This document shows positions 44,197 to 53,400 of a stretch of 64,000 nucleotides of DNA, one piece after another. Position 1 is the stretch's first letter. Each line of letters begins with the position of its first letter. The stretch is from Flavobacteriales bacterium UBA2104 (GTDB lineage: Bacteria > Bacteroidota > Bacteroidia > Flavobacteriales_D > Crocinitomicaceae): positions 1-64,000 of the forward strand of contig DCYS01000037.1 in assembly GCA_002331485.1 (NCBI GenBank). Direction: 5' to 3'. Below the pieces are notes generated by a model. The model made no database searches and was not told the origin of the DNA. It worked only from the letters and a program-made list of their open reading frames with translations. Made by a program: the position numbers and the translations under genes.

Positions 44197-46143
44197 ATGA
44201 AAAAATTATTGCTTGTTTTCTTTCTATCCCTGTCTGGATTGACATATAGTCAATTGGTTCAGATTTGGAATAACGACTTTGATACACCCTCGGATTGGGA
44301 CCTAACTATTCAAACAGGGCAAAATGACTCTGATGCGAACGTTTGGGTAATCAGTGACGAAGAAGGTGGTGAGACCCCTCCAAATTGTGGTGTAGCTAGC
44401 AATGGGGATCCTACATTGCACGTATCATGTCAAGGTGCAGTTTGCATTGGAACCGGAGCTATTTACAACGCTGGAGATAACGGTTTAGGATTTGCTCCTT
44501 CAACGACGAATAAAAGAGCTGCGTTGACTGTACCCATTTCTACTGTTGGTGAAACAGGATTAGAACTTGTTTTTGACTGGATTGGTGTCGGTCAAGCTGG
44601 AGCTGATTTTGCAGAGCTAGAATATAGTACAGATGGTGGTACAAGTTGGAATGTTGTTTGGACACAAACACCTGGCAACGTTTGTGGTGGAGGTCAAGGA
44701 GAATGGGCAGAACAAACAGTTGCTTTACCTGTTGCAGCGGAAAATCAGGCTGATCTTAGATTTGCTTTTCACTGGAGAAACGACAATGATGGTTCCGGAA
44801 CTGATCCATCTTTCGCTGTAAATAACTTAAGATTATTTGCCGATGATAATGGAGGTGCAGGACCAACTGCTGACTTTACAGCTTCAAGCTATGATTTTTG
44901 TGAAGGAGACTGCATTGATCTAACAGATGCATCTACTGGCAATGGAATTACATCATGGAGCTGGACATTCAACGGTGCTTCCACTGCTTCTTCTACAGAC
45001 CAAAACCCTACAAACATCTGTTACCCTACCGCCGGTACATATGATATTATTCTTGAAGTAACAGATGCTGATGGTACAGATCAGATCACACAATCTGTCA
45101 ACGTAACCACTTGTGGTGGTGGACCTACTGCAGCCTTTACTCCTAGTTCTACGAACTTGTGCGAAGGTGATTGTATTAGTTTCACAGATAACTCAACGGG
45201 GAATGGTATCACATCATGGAATTGGACATTTAATGGAGCCTCAACTGCTTCTTCAACTGATCAAAACCCTACAAATATTTGTTTTCCAACGGCTGGAACT
45301 TATGATGTAACTTTAGAGGTGACTGATGCAGATGGAACAAACCAAACCACTCAATCGATTACGGTAACGACTTGTTCTGGCAATCCACCAACTGCCGCAT
45401 TTACAATAGACACCAATTTGATCTGTGCAGGAGATTGTATATCATTTACAGACCAATCAACGGGCGACCCAGACACCTGGAGCTGGACTTTCCAAGGAGG
45501 AACTCCAAATGCTTCTTCAGATCAAAACCCATCAAATATTTGCTTTGACACACCTGGATCTTATCAAATTACGTTGACAGTTACTAACGACGGAGGATCT
45601 GATCAAACACTAACAACGATCGATGTATTAGATCTACCCGAGATCGAAGGGTTCGGAGATACGTTAATAGAGATTGGTGGATCAGCAGAACTTGAAGCGG
45701 TTCCTGCAAATCCAGGATTTATTTTCTGGGAACCTGGAGAAAGCCTAGACTGTGATACTTGCGCAAATGTTATCGCAAGCCCTGTTATCACGACAACTTA
45801 TTTCCCTCAAGTTATTGGAGCGAATGGTTGTATTGGTAGAGACACTGTTATAGTTGCAGTCGATTTTGAAGAGATCGTAGAAGTACCTTCTGCTTTCTCT
45901 CCTAATAATGATGGAGTCAACGATTTCTTACATGTATTGGGAGTTGGTATCGTAAATATGGAATTCAGAATCTATAACAGATTTGGTCAATTGGTATTCG
46001 AGTCCACAGAAGTAGAAGATGGATGGGATGGTACTCTTAACGGTGAACCACTCAATCAGGGGTTGTTCGTTTATACCTTAACTTACGATCTTGTTAATGG
46101 AGCAAGTGGTGAAAAAAGTGGAAACATAACCTTAGTTAAATAA
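44197..46143 (+). CDS. T9SS-secreted adhesin with three PKD domains and gliding-type C-terminus
   Basis: A 648-residue protein starting at ATG 44197 (MKKLLLVFFLSLSGLTYSQ signal peptide); a longer TTG frame is rejected. An N-terminal beta-sandwich (about 20-215, DFDTPSDWDL) is followed by three near-identical PKD domains at about 222-308, 309-396 and 397-478, each with CEGDCI or CAGDCI, a WTF core and PTAGTYD/TPGSYQ. A linker (about 480-560) leads to the gliding motility-associated C-terminal domain (about 564-648, VPSAFSPNNDGVNDFL), a type B signal for T9SS export. It is paired 8 bases downstream with a PorP/SprF gene, the usual arrangement for SprB-like adhesins that need a partner in the outer membrane. 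Confidence 0.92.
   Translation: MKKLLLVFFLSLSGLTYSQLVQIWNNDFDTPSDWDLTIQTGQNDSDANVWVISDEEGGETPPNCGVASNGDPTLHVSCQGAVCIGTGAIYNAGDNGLGFAPSTTNKRAALTVPISTVGETGLELVFDWIGVGQAGADFAELEYSTDGGTSWNVVWTQTPGNVCGGGQGEWAEQTVALPVAAENQADLRFAFHWRNDNDGSGTDPSFAVNNLRLFADDNGGAGPTADFTASSYDFCEGDCIDLTDASTGNGITSWSWTFNGASTASSTDQNPTNICYPTAGTYDIILEVTDADGTDQITQSVNVTTCGGGPTAAFTPSSTNLCEGDCISFTDNSTGNGITSWNWTFNGASTASSTDQNPTNICFPTAGTYDVTLEVTDADGTNQTTQSITVTTCSGNPPTAAFTIDTNLICAGDCISFTDQSTGDPDTWSWTFQGGTPNASSDQNPSNICFDTPGSYQITLTVTNDGGSDQTLTTIDVLDLPEIEGFGDTLIEIGGSAELEAVPANPGFIFWEPGESLDCDTCANVIASPVITTTYFPQVIGANGCIGRDTVIVAVDFEEIVEVPSAFSPNNDGVNDFLHVLGVGIVNMEFRIYNRFGQLVFESTEVEDGWDGTLNGEPLNQGLFVYTLTYDLVNGASGEKSGNITLVK
44860..45630 (+). 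repeat. Three tandem PKD-encoding units in the adhesin
   Basis: Units 44860-45120, 45121-45384 and 45385-45630 encode PKD domains. The first two share STGNGITSW, TFNGASTASSTDQNPTNIC and GTYD with few amino-acid changes but many synonymous base differences. The third is more diverged. Confidence 0.85.
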
Positions 46144-46151
46144 ACTGTAGT

Positions 46152-47153
46152 ATGAAGTTAACAATTTTAGCAGCTGCGTTCACTATCGCAATTACTGGTT
46201 TTGCCCAGCAAGGAAGGAACTTCAGCATGTGGTTTCATAATAATATGCAACACAATCCTGCCGCTGTTGCTACAAACAACAACGACATGCAGTTGTTCAC
46301 GAACTTTCGATACCAGTACTTTACTGTCACTGATAAACCTTTTCAAACGATTTCAGGAAGTATAGAAGGAAAACTTTTTAGAGGTAAAACACGGAACGGT
46401 TATCTAGGAGTTGGTGGTGCTTTCATGAATGACATGAGTGGTGACTCCAGATATTCTAATACTCAGGTTTCTATTCCAATAGCTTATCATCTGGCGTTTA
46501 ATGAACGAAACTTTTTCTCTATCGGTGTTTCACCAGGTTTATACCAAAGAACTCTTTCACCAGGCAATTTGACATGGGAAAGCCAATGGAATGGTTATGA
46601 ATTTGTTGAAGGAGCTCCAGGCGAAGGAATTGCAAACGCTAATGTTTCAAATTTCGATCTGGGTGCGGGACTTTTTTATCAGTATAGAAAAGACAATACA
46701 AAACGAATTTATTTAGGTTTTTCTACTCAACATATCTTGGAACCTAACTTAGATTTCAACATAACAGATAATTTGTACAGAAGATTCACAGGTCAGATTG
46801 GAGCAAATTATCGCCTTGGAAATAGTAGATTCGGTATTTCTCCTCAGGTCCTTGCTATGTTCCAGGGGCCAAACAGAAACATAATGGTTGGATCAAACTT
46901 TGACTTTTATTTACAAGATCCATCCCTAAGAACGATATTCTTTAGACCTCAGATCTTCTCTTTCGGCATCTACCATAGGTACATGGACGCAGTGGTTGTT
47001 AATTTTCAATATACATTCAATGGTTTAACTATTGCACTTTCCTATGATTCAAATATCAATACTATGTTGCCTGCGTCAAAGACAGTTGGTGCAGCAGAAC
47101 TTGTTTTAAAGTATGATATGATCTTAAACAAAAAGGGTAAATTCATTTACTAA
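46152..47153 (+). CDS. PorP/SprF-family T9SS outer-membrane partner protein
   Basis: A 333-residue outer-membrane beta-barrel with a signal peptide (about 1-18) and the PorP/SprF pattern FSMWFHNNMQHNPAAVATNNN near the N-terminus, LGVGGAFMNDMSGDSRYSNT and aromatic beta strands up to the end. SprF-type proteins export or hold the matching adhesin (SprB in Flavobacterium). The location directly after the PKD adhesin and before the acpH-like gene fits such a pair. The stop TAA is directly followed by a TTG start of the next gene. Confidence 0.93.
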   Translation: MKLTILAAAFTIAITGFAQQGRNFSMWFHNNMQHNPAAVATNNNDMQLFTNFRYQYFTVTDKPFQTISGSIEGKLFRGKTRNGYLGVGGAFMNDMSGDSRYSNTQVSIPIAYHLAFNERNFFSIGVSPGLYQRTLSPGNLTWESQWNGYEFVEGAPGEGIANANVSNFDLGAGLFYQYRKDNTKRIYLGFSTQHILEPNLDFNITDNLYRRFTGQIGANYRLGNSRFGISPQVLAMFQGPNRNIMVGSNFDFYLQDPSLRTIFFRPQIFSFGIYHRYMDAVVVNFQYTFNGLTIALSYDSNINTMLPASKTVGAAELVLKYDMILNKKGKFIY

Positions 47154-47762
47154 TTGAATTATCTAGGTCATTTATTCTTCTCCAACGGCGATCATCAACT
47201 AATGATGGCAAACTTATTTGGGGATTTTGTTAAAGGAAAAGACTATACAGACCTTCCAGATATCATTCAAAAAGGTGTTAAGCTTCATCGCGAGATTGAT
47301 GATTTTATTGATCATCATCCTGAGATAACCAAATTACGTATCCATCTTTACGCTAAATTACCTAAGATCGCGGGTATTGCTATTGATCTATACATGGATC
47401 ACATCTTGGCGAAAAAATGGAATAATTACTCATCTGTTGATCTTGAAAGTTTTGTAAATGGATTTTTTGAGTTCGCATTGAATCCTGAAAATCAATTCAT
47501 CAGAGAGCGAAACAAAGTATATCGGTATCCTAAAAGGTACCTTGATCTCTTGCAGCTAATGAATGAACGAAATTGGATCTTGAGGTATAGACAAATGGAA
47601 GGACTTAAAATGGCCTCTTCAGGTCTAAGCAAAAGAATCTCTTTTCAGAACGAACTTCATTTAGCGCCAAAAGTTTTCATTGAAGAAGAAAAGCTTATTC
47701 AGTCTGTATTTGAACGCTTTATGACTGATGCGCAACATTATTTCGACAACTATGTTAGATAA
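47154..47762 (+). CDS. ACP phosphodiesterase-like (AcpH/DUF479) protein
   Basis: A 202-residue protein of the AcpH family, whose members remove the phosphopantetheine group from acyl-carrier protein. Motifs: MNYLGHLFFS at the N-terminus with the metal-binding FGDFVKG segment, KGVKLHREIDDFIDHH and AIDLYMDHILAKKW. The start is TTG, directly abutting the sprF stop (TAATTG); family proteins open in MNFLAHLFLS style, so this start is well supported. Whether the activity is ACP-specific in Bacteroidota has not been shown. Confidence 0.8.
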   Translation: MNYLGHLFFSNGDHQLMMANLFGDFVKGKDYTDLPDIIQKGVKLHREIDDFIDHHPEITKLRIHLYAKLPKIAGIAIDLYMDHILAKKWNNYSSVDLESFVNGFFEFALNPENQFIRERNKVYRYPKRYLDLLQLMNERNWILRYRQMEGLKMASSGLSKRISFQNELHLAPKVFIEEEKLIQSVFERFMTDAQHYFDNYVR

Positions 47763-47841
47763 AAGAAAGTACGAAGTGACGATCCTATTTATTTCCTTCG
47801 CATTTTTTTTGTATATTATACCCTATATACCTAAATATTGA
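47752..47841 (+). CDS. Candidate 29-residue single-helix membrane peptide
   Basis: A short frame starting ATG 47752 encodes MLDKRKYEVTILF then a hydrophobic helix and a PKY end. It overlaps the end of the AcpH-like gene by 11 bases, and its TGA overlaps the TTG start of the MltF-like gene (TTGA at 47838-47841). The pattern of basic N-terminus, one helix and back-to-back overlap suggests a coupled small protein. It may instead be a chance frame; no ribosome-binding signal or homologue supports it. Confidence 0.35.
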   Translation: MLDKRKYEVTILFISFAFFLYIIPYIPKY

Positions 47842-49298
47842 TAGACAAATTCTTATCATATAAACTTTCATTATCTGCGATATTAATAGCTGTCGTTGTT
47901 TTTTCTGCATGTCAAAATACATCTAGAAAAGAAAAAACAGTGGTTGGTCAAGCTACTGAAGAAAAGCATGATGACCTGAAAGAAATTTTAGCTCAAAATA
48001 AATTGACTGTTCTAGCTGAAAATAGTGCGAACAGCTATTTTATCTATCGCGGACAAAAAATGGGGCTTGAATATGAGATTCTCAAAGAGTTTGCTCGTTC
48101 TTTAGGTGTTAAGTTAGAAGTTAAGATCGTTAAGAACCTTGACAACATAATCAACGAACTGAATGATGGTAAAGGTGACATAATCGCTTGTAATTTCACA
48201 GTTACTAAAGAAAGAAGAAAGCAAATTGATTTTTCAAAAACTTTTATGAGAACTTCTCAGGTTTTAATCCAACGAAAACCCGAAGAGTGGCGAAAAATGA
48301 GAAGAAAAGAATGGAAAAGTGAGTTAATCACCGACCCTGTTCAACTTGCTCAAAAAACTGTTCATGTATGGAAAAACTCAAGCTACTACGAAAGACTCAC
48401 AAATCTTCAGAATGAATTAGGCGACACAATATTTTTAGAACCCTTAGATGGTGATATTATTCCTGAGGATGTTATAGAAATGGTAGACAAAGGATTCATA
48501 GATTATACAGTAACCGATAAAAATGTAGCTCTAATCAATCAAAGGTTCTACCCTAACATAGATGCGAGTCTAGAATTAAGTGTAAAACAAAAGATCGCTT
48601 TTGGTCTTCGTAAAGGAAGTCCGTTGTTACGAAAAAAATTAGATAATTGGTTAGATAAATTCTTAAAGACCGCAACATACAAGTATATCAAACATAAATA
48701 CCTGAATATGTCGAGATTCTCTGGTAAATCGAAAGGGAACTATTCTTCGATCAATGGTAACGATATATCACAGTATGATGACTTGATCAAGAAATATGCA
48801 AACCAGGCTGGTTGGGATTGGAGACTACTAGCATCACTAATTTACCAAGAGTCTAAATTCAGGCTACATCAGGAATCTTGGGCTGGAGCTTATGGACTAA
48901 TGCAATTTATGCCATCAGTAGGTCCTAGTTACGGTGTTTATCCAGATTCACCTCCAGAAATACAGATCAAAGGAGGTGTGAAAAAATTAAGAGACGATAT
49001 CAAGGCATGGAAGAGTATTCCTGATAGTATTCAGTGTATTAAGTTCACTCTGGCGACATATAATGCCGGATTAGGTCATGTTTTAGATGCTCAGCGATTA
49101 GCAAAAAAGAACGGGAAAGATCCTTTGGTTTGGGATGATAACGTAGAGACATATATTAAGCTCTTGTCTCAACCAAAGTATTATCATGACCCAGTTTGTT
49201 ACTACGGATATCTGCGTGGATCAGAAACATACAATTACGTTCGAGAGATATTCATCAGATATAATGAATATAAAACGGCGTTCGAATTGGAATCATAA
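47838..49298 (+). CDS. MltF-like membrane-bound lytic transglycosylase (SBP-SLT fusion)
   Basis: A 486-residue lipoprotein starting with TTG at 47838: signal with lipobox FSAC (Cys25). Residues about 50-290 form a solute-binding-protein domain (type 3; LTVLAENSANSYFIYRGQKMGLEYE through QKIAFGLRKGSPLL), and residues about 310-440 a soluble lytic transglycosylase domain with the catalytic Glu in LIYQESKF and the GAYGLMQFMP and TLATYNAGLGHVLDAQRLAKK motifs. The binding domain is the regulatory module known from MltF. It trims peptidoglycan and ends with a hairpin terminator. Confidence 0.9.
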   Translation: MIDKFLSYKLSLSAILIAVVVFSACQNTSRKEKTVVGQATEEKHDDLKEILAQNKLTVLAENSANSYFIYRGQKMGLEYEILKEFARSLGVKLEVKIVKNLDNIINELNDGKGDIIACNFTVTKERRKQIDFSKTFMRTSQVLIQRKPEEWRKMRRKEWKSELITDPVQLAQKTVHVWKNSSYYERLTNLQNELGDTIFLEPLDGDIIPEDVIEMVDKGFIDYTVTDKNVALINQRFYPNIDASLELSVKQKIAFGLRKGSPLLRKKLDNWLDKFLKTATYKYIKHKYLNMSRFSGKSKGNYSSINGNDISQYDDLIKKYANQAGWDWRLLASLIYQESKFRLHQESWAGAYGLMQFMPSVGPSYGVYPDSPPEIQIKGGVKKLRDDIKAWKSIPDSIQCIKFTLATYNAGLGHVLDAQRLAKKNGKDPLVWDDNVETYIKLLSQPKYYHDPVCYYGYLRGSETYNYVREIFIRYNEYKTAFELES

Positions 49299-49301
49299 AA
49301 A

Positions 49302-49331
49302 AAGGCCAGTTTTTCAACTAGCCTTCTTTTT
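49302..49331. terminator. Probable intrinsic terminator after mltF-like gene
   Basis: AAGGC at 49302-49306 and AGTT at 49308-49311 pair with AACT at 49316-49319 and GCCTT at 49321-49325, with one C-A mismatch, loop TTTC and a T-run after. An A-run precedes it, so it may also serve the convergent DUF2911 gene. Confidence 0.7.
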
Positions 49332-49347
49332 GCTCTAATTAAAGATA

Positions 49348-50205
49348 CTATTTCTCAGCTTCCCAAGCTTTTATAGATTCTTTGTTCATCTTCATGTAAT
49401 TCTCATTACCTGCTGCTTTTGCACTTTCAAAAGATTTCTTTGCTGTACTGATCGCTTGCTTTTTCATTCCAAGCTCATATTCGATCAGTGCCTTTTTACG
49501 TACATACCAGAAAGCTTCTTCCCCTCTTATTTCAATAGCTTTATCTATAAAGGACAAAGCTTCTTTCAAGTTCTTTTTAGAAGATAAATAATAGCTTGCA
49601 GCTCCATAATAATCACGTTCTGTAATACTATCACTCTTCATTGTTTCTTTGATAGAAGCCTCTGTCAACTCATCTGTAGGAAACTCCATCGGTACAACAA
49701 TTCTCGTATTCTCCCAAGAAACAACCAAATCAGCTGATTTAGTGGTTAAATTATCAAAACTTAATGTAAATGTTTCGATAGTTTCACCAATTTTCATGCT
49801 TTTCGCATTTATTTTCAACGCAACCTTATCCGCATCGAATTCATCAGGTGTTCCCCAGTTATCAGTATCTTTATAAAAGATAATAGTCCATTCCTTCTCA
49901 CCTACTTTTGCAAACAATGCATACTCTCCACTCGGCAATTCGTTTCCTGCTATAGTAGCATCTGTTGAGAGCTCAATAGTCGTATTCTTGTTTGCTCCAA
50001 AGCGCCATGTCGTTCCATATGGTATTAGATCACCAAAGATCACTCTTTCTCTTTTAGAAGGTCTTGAATATTCTATTTCAACTTCAGAAAGTCCAATAAC
50101 TTGTTCAATTTCAGCCTTAGGACTTAATTGAGGAACCTGTACTTGAGACCTTCCAAAAGGGGCAATTCCTATTAAAATTGCAAATGCGATAATTTTCTTC
50201 ATCAT
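49348..50205 (-). CDS. DUF2911 secreted protein
   Basis: A 285-residue protein starting at ATG 50205 (MMKKIIAFAILIGIAPFGRSQ signal peptide; a TTG frame further upstream is rejected). The DUF2911 core (about residues 28-175) has the pattern IGLSEVEIEYSRPSKRERVIFG, IPYGTTWRFGANKNTTIELS and GKEW-like strands, a Bacteroidota beta domain of unknown function. After it comes a helical C-terminal segment (about 195-280) resembling TPR repeats (LKEALSFIDKAIEIRG). A perfect minus-strand -7 element lies upstream at 50230-50237. Confidence 0.9.
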   Translation of the reverse strand: MMKKIIAFAILIGIAPFGRSQVQVPQLSPKAEIEQVIGLSEVEIEYSRPSKRERVIFGDLIPYGTTWRFGANKNTTIELSTDATIAGNELPSGEYALFAKVGEKEWTIIFYKDTDNWGTPDEFDADKVALKINAKSMKIGETIETFTLSFDNLTTKSADLVVSWENTRIVVPMEFPTDELTEASIKETMKSDSITERDYYGAASYYLSSKKNLKEALSFIDKAIEIRGEEAFWYVRKKALIEYELGMKKQAISTAKKSFESAKAAGNENYMKMNKESIKAWEAEK

Positions 50206-50229
50206 TTTCTTTTTTTTATTTTCTAGCAA

Positions 50230-50237
50230 CAAATATA
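50230..50237 (-). promoter_or_regulatory. Candidate -7 promoter element for DUF2911 gene
   Basis: Minus strand TATATTTG, perfect TAnnTTTG, 24 bases upstream of the chosen ATG. No -33 partner is clear. Confidence 0.43.
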
Positions 50238-50420
50238 AGTTTTTAATGTTCGTCTTAACTCATTCGTTTAACGTCTTCAGATTGACATAATTACAGTAAA
50301 ACGAACCTGCCTCCTACCTTTCACATCTAGAATTATCCGTTTGGAAACGGTTTTATGGTTTTTTGTTTTTATTGTTGTAAATTGCAAAAGCTAAAAATGT
50401 AAAACTCAATAAACTAAAAG

Positions 50421-53400
50421 ATGATGAAACGCTATCTGCTTCTGAGTCTTGGATTGTTATTTTTCACAATTAACAATATCAACGCTCAACAAATGGTAAC
50501 GAATGAAGCCGCGGAAGAGGCTTCAATTATTCCAAACCAAATTATTGTTCGAATGCATGACGATCGAGATCCGAACGTCGTATTACGAAGTGTCCCTGCT
50601 CAGTACGAACTCGAAATCAATCGAGTATTGTCTAAGCATACAGACATTTGGTTATTCGAATTTGACAACAATGCTGCCTCGATAGAAGAAGTTCTTTCTG
50701 CAGTTCGTCGAGTAAATTCAGTATGGCTAGCCCAAAAAAACCACAAGGTTGAATTAAGAGCAGCTCCAAATGATACTGATTATGGTAGCCAGTGGCAACA
50801 TAACAACATCGATTCTGAATTAGCATGGGATATCACGACTGGTGGTACAACTGCTAACGGAGATGATATAGTTGTTGCGCTTATTGAAAGTGCTGACCTT
50901 ATCGGTCACGAAGATCTTTCAGGTAACCATTGGGTAAATACGGCAGAAACTCCAAATAATGGAATTGATGACGACGGAAATGGTTACATTGATGACTATA
51001 ATGGTTGGAATGTTTCCTCAAATGATGACAACATCGGTACAGGTGGTCATGGTACAAGCGTTGCTGGTATGATTGGTGCCCAAGGTGACAATAACCAGGG
51101 AGTTGTTGGTGCAAACTGGAACGTAAAGATAATGGCCATCGCAGGTTATGCGAATCCTTTTACAGAAGCAAATATTGTTGAAGCTTATACTTATGCTTTA
51201 GACGCTAGAATACTGTGGAATCAAACCAATGGTGCAGAAGGAGCCTTTGTAGTTGCGACTAATGCATCATGGGGTGTTGATGGAGGTGATCCTAACAACT
51301 ATCCAATATGGTGTAGTTTCTATGATGATTTGGGAGCTGCAGGTATTCTTAACGCAGGTGCTACTACAAATCAAAATCAAGATGTTGATACTTTCGGTGA
51401 TGTTCCTACCGGATGTGCTAGTGATTACATGATCGGTGTAACTGCTACGGACCAATCAGACATTATCGATTTTGCTGGGTATGGTGATCAAACGATCAAT
51501 GTGGCAGCACCTGGTTCAAGTATTTATACTACACAACCAAATGATGGTTATGGTCCTACTTCAGGAACTTCTTTTGCTTGTCCATTGACAGCAGGTGTTA
51601 TAGGGTTAATGTATAGTATTCCTTGTCCTAACTTTATGGCAATGGTTCAAAATGATCCACAAGGTACAGCGGATATAGTTATGCAGGCTCTATATGATGG
51701 AGTTGATCAATCAGCTCACTTACAGGCAAGAACAATTTCTGGTGGTAGAATAAATTCTAAGAATTCTATAGACCTTCTAATGAATCAAACTTGTAGTTCT
51801 TGTATTGCTCCTGATAACATTACAACAACTACAGTTAATGATAATGATGCAACAATCACCTTTGATAACGTGACTGATGCAGATGATTATGACATTTATA
51901 TCCAAGAACAAGGTTCTGGTAACTGGACGATGTATAACACAACTAATACGAGTTACCAGTTCACTGGATTAACTTCTTGTACTGTTTATGAATATTATGT
52001 TGAGTCAAATTGTGGTAGTGAGACAAGTATTTCTTCAGCTACTATGACTTTCACTACTACTGGATGTGGAAGTTGTATTGACCTCAACTACTGCGCTACA
52101 GGAACTACCGCAGATCCTGATGTATTCTTAGGAATTCATTCACCAGGTTCGGTTGAGACTGAATATACAACCTATACGATCACAACAGGATGGGGTGCTG
52201 ATTTAGGTTCAGGATTCGCTTATGGCGATCTCGTACTTGTTGATGACGGTACTGCCGCTGCAGAAGAAGGTTGTAACGCTTTAACGAATGGTGCTGCAAT
52301 TAATGGAAACATCGCTGTAGCTACTCGCGGAACATGTAATTTCTCGCTTAAAGCTTTGAATGCTCAGGACGCTGGAGCTATCGGATTGATTATTATAAAC
52401 AATCAAGGTAATTCACCTCAAGAATTAGGTGATGGTGGTGAAGGTCCACAAGTAAATATACCTGTAGTTATGGTTTCTCAGGCTGATGGTGCCGACCTAT
52501 TAGCTCACCTTCAAAATGGTCAAACTGCAGTTGGATTCATGGGACAACAATCAGAATGGATCGAATCCATGGATATCAATGGAACACTTGTAACAAGTGG
52601 AGATGATGGAGGATACAGAGCTCCTGATCTTGCTCCTATTTCAATGAATATTGGTCAAACAGTTCCATTCACTATGACTCCAGGATTTGGAGGACAGAAT
52701 GATCTTGAGCAGTATACTCGTATCTGGATGGATATCGATCAGAGTGGTACTTTCGATGCAGGAGAGCTTATTTACGATCAAGGAGCTGCTAGTACAGGTC
52801 CACTTACGGATAACTTTACAGTTCCTGGAACTGCTGTTGTAGGAAGTACACGAATGAGAGTTCAAATGTCTTACCAGGGATACGGATCTGATCCTCTTCC
52901 TGCAGTGTGTGGAGACTTTACTTCAGGTGAAGTTGAAGATTACTGTGTAGATCTTGTATCAAGTACAATCTGTGGAATGGATATTTCAAGTAATGTTACA
53001 GATCCAAGTTGTTCTCAAGTTCAAAATGGTTCGATAAGTATAAGTGTAACAGGCGGAAATCCAGGATATACATACAGCTGGAACAACGGTGCCGGAAATG
53101 TTACCGACGTTAATAACCTTAATGCTGGAACATACACTGTTACAGTAACAGATAACAGCGGTTGTGATACAACTGCATCATTCATATTAGACTATGCAAC
53201 AAACATTACCGTTAATGGAAATGTAACAGAACCAAGTTGTGCTGGTCAGAATGACGGTTCGATTACGGCATCTGCATCTGGAAGTACTGGATTTACTTAC
53301 CAATGGACAAATGGACCTGGAACAGCTGATTATAACAACCTAGATGCAGGCACATACGAAGTCACTGCTACTGATGGAGATGGTTGTAGTGCAACAGAAT

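Noticed and set aside
47800..47840. A promoter for the MltF-like gene in the T-rich stretch before its TTG start
   Set aside because: TAAATATT has two mismatches to TAnnTTTG, and the gene is tightly packed behind the AcpH-like gene, so cotranscription is simpler.
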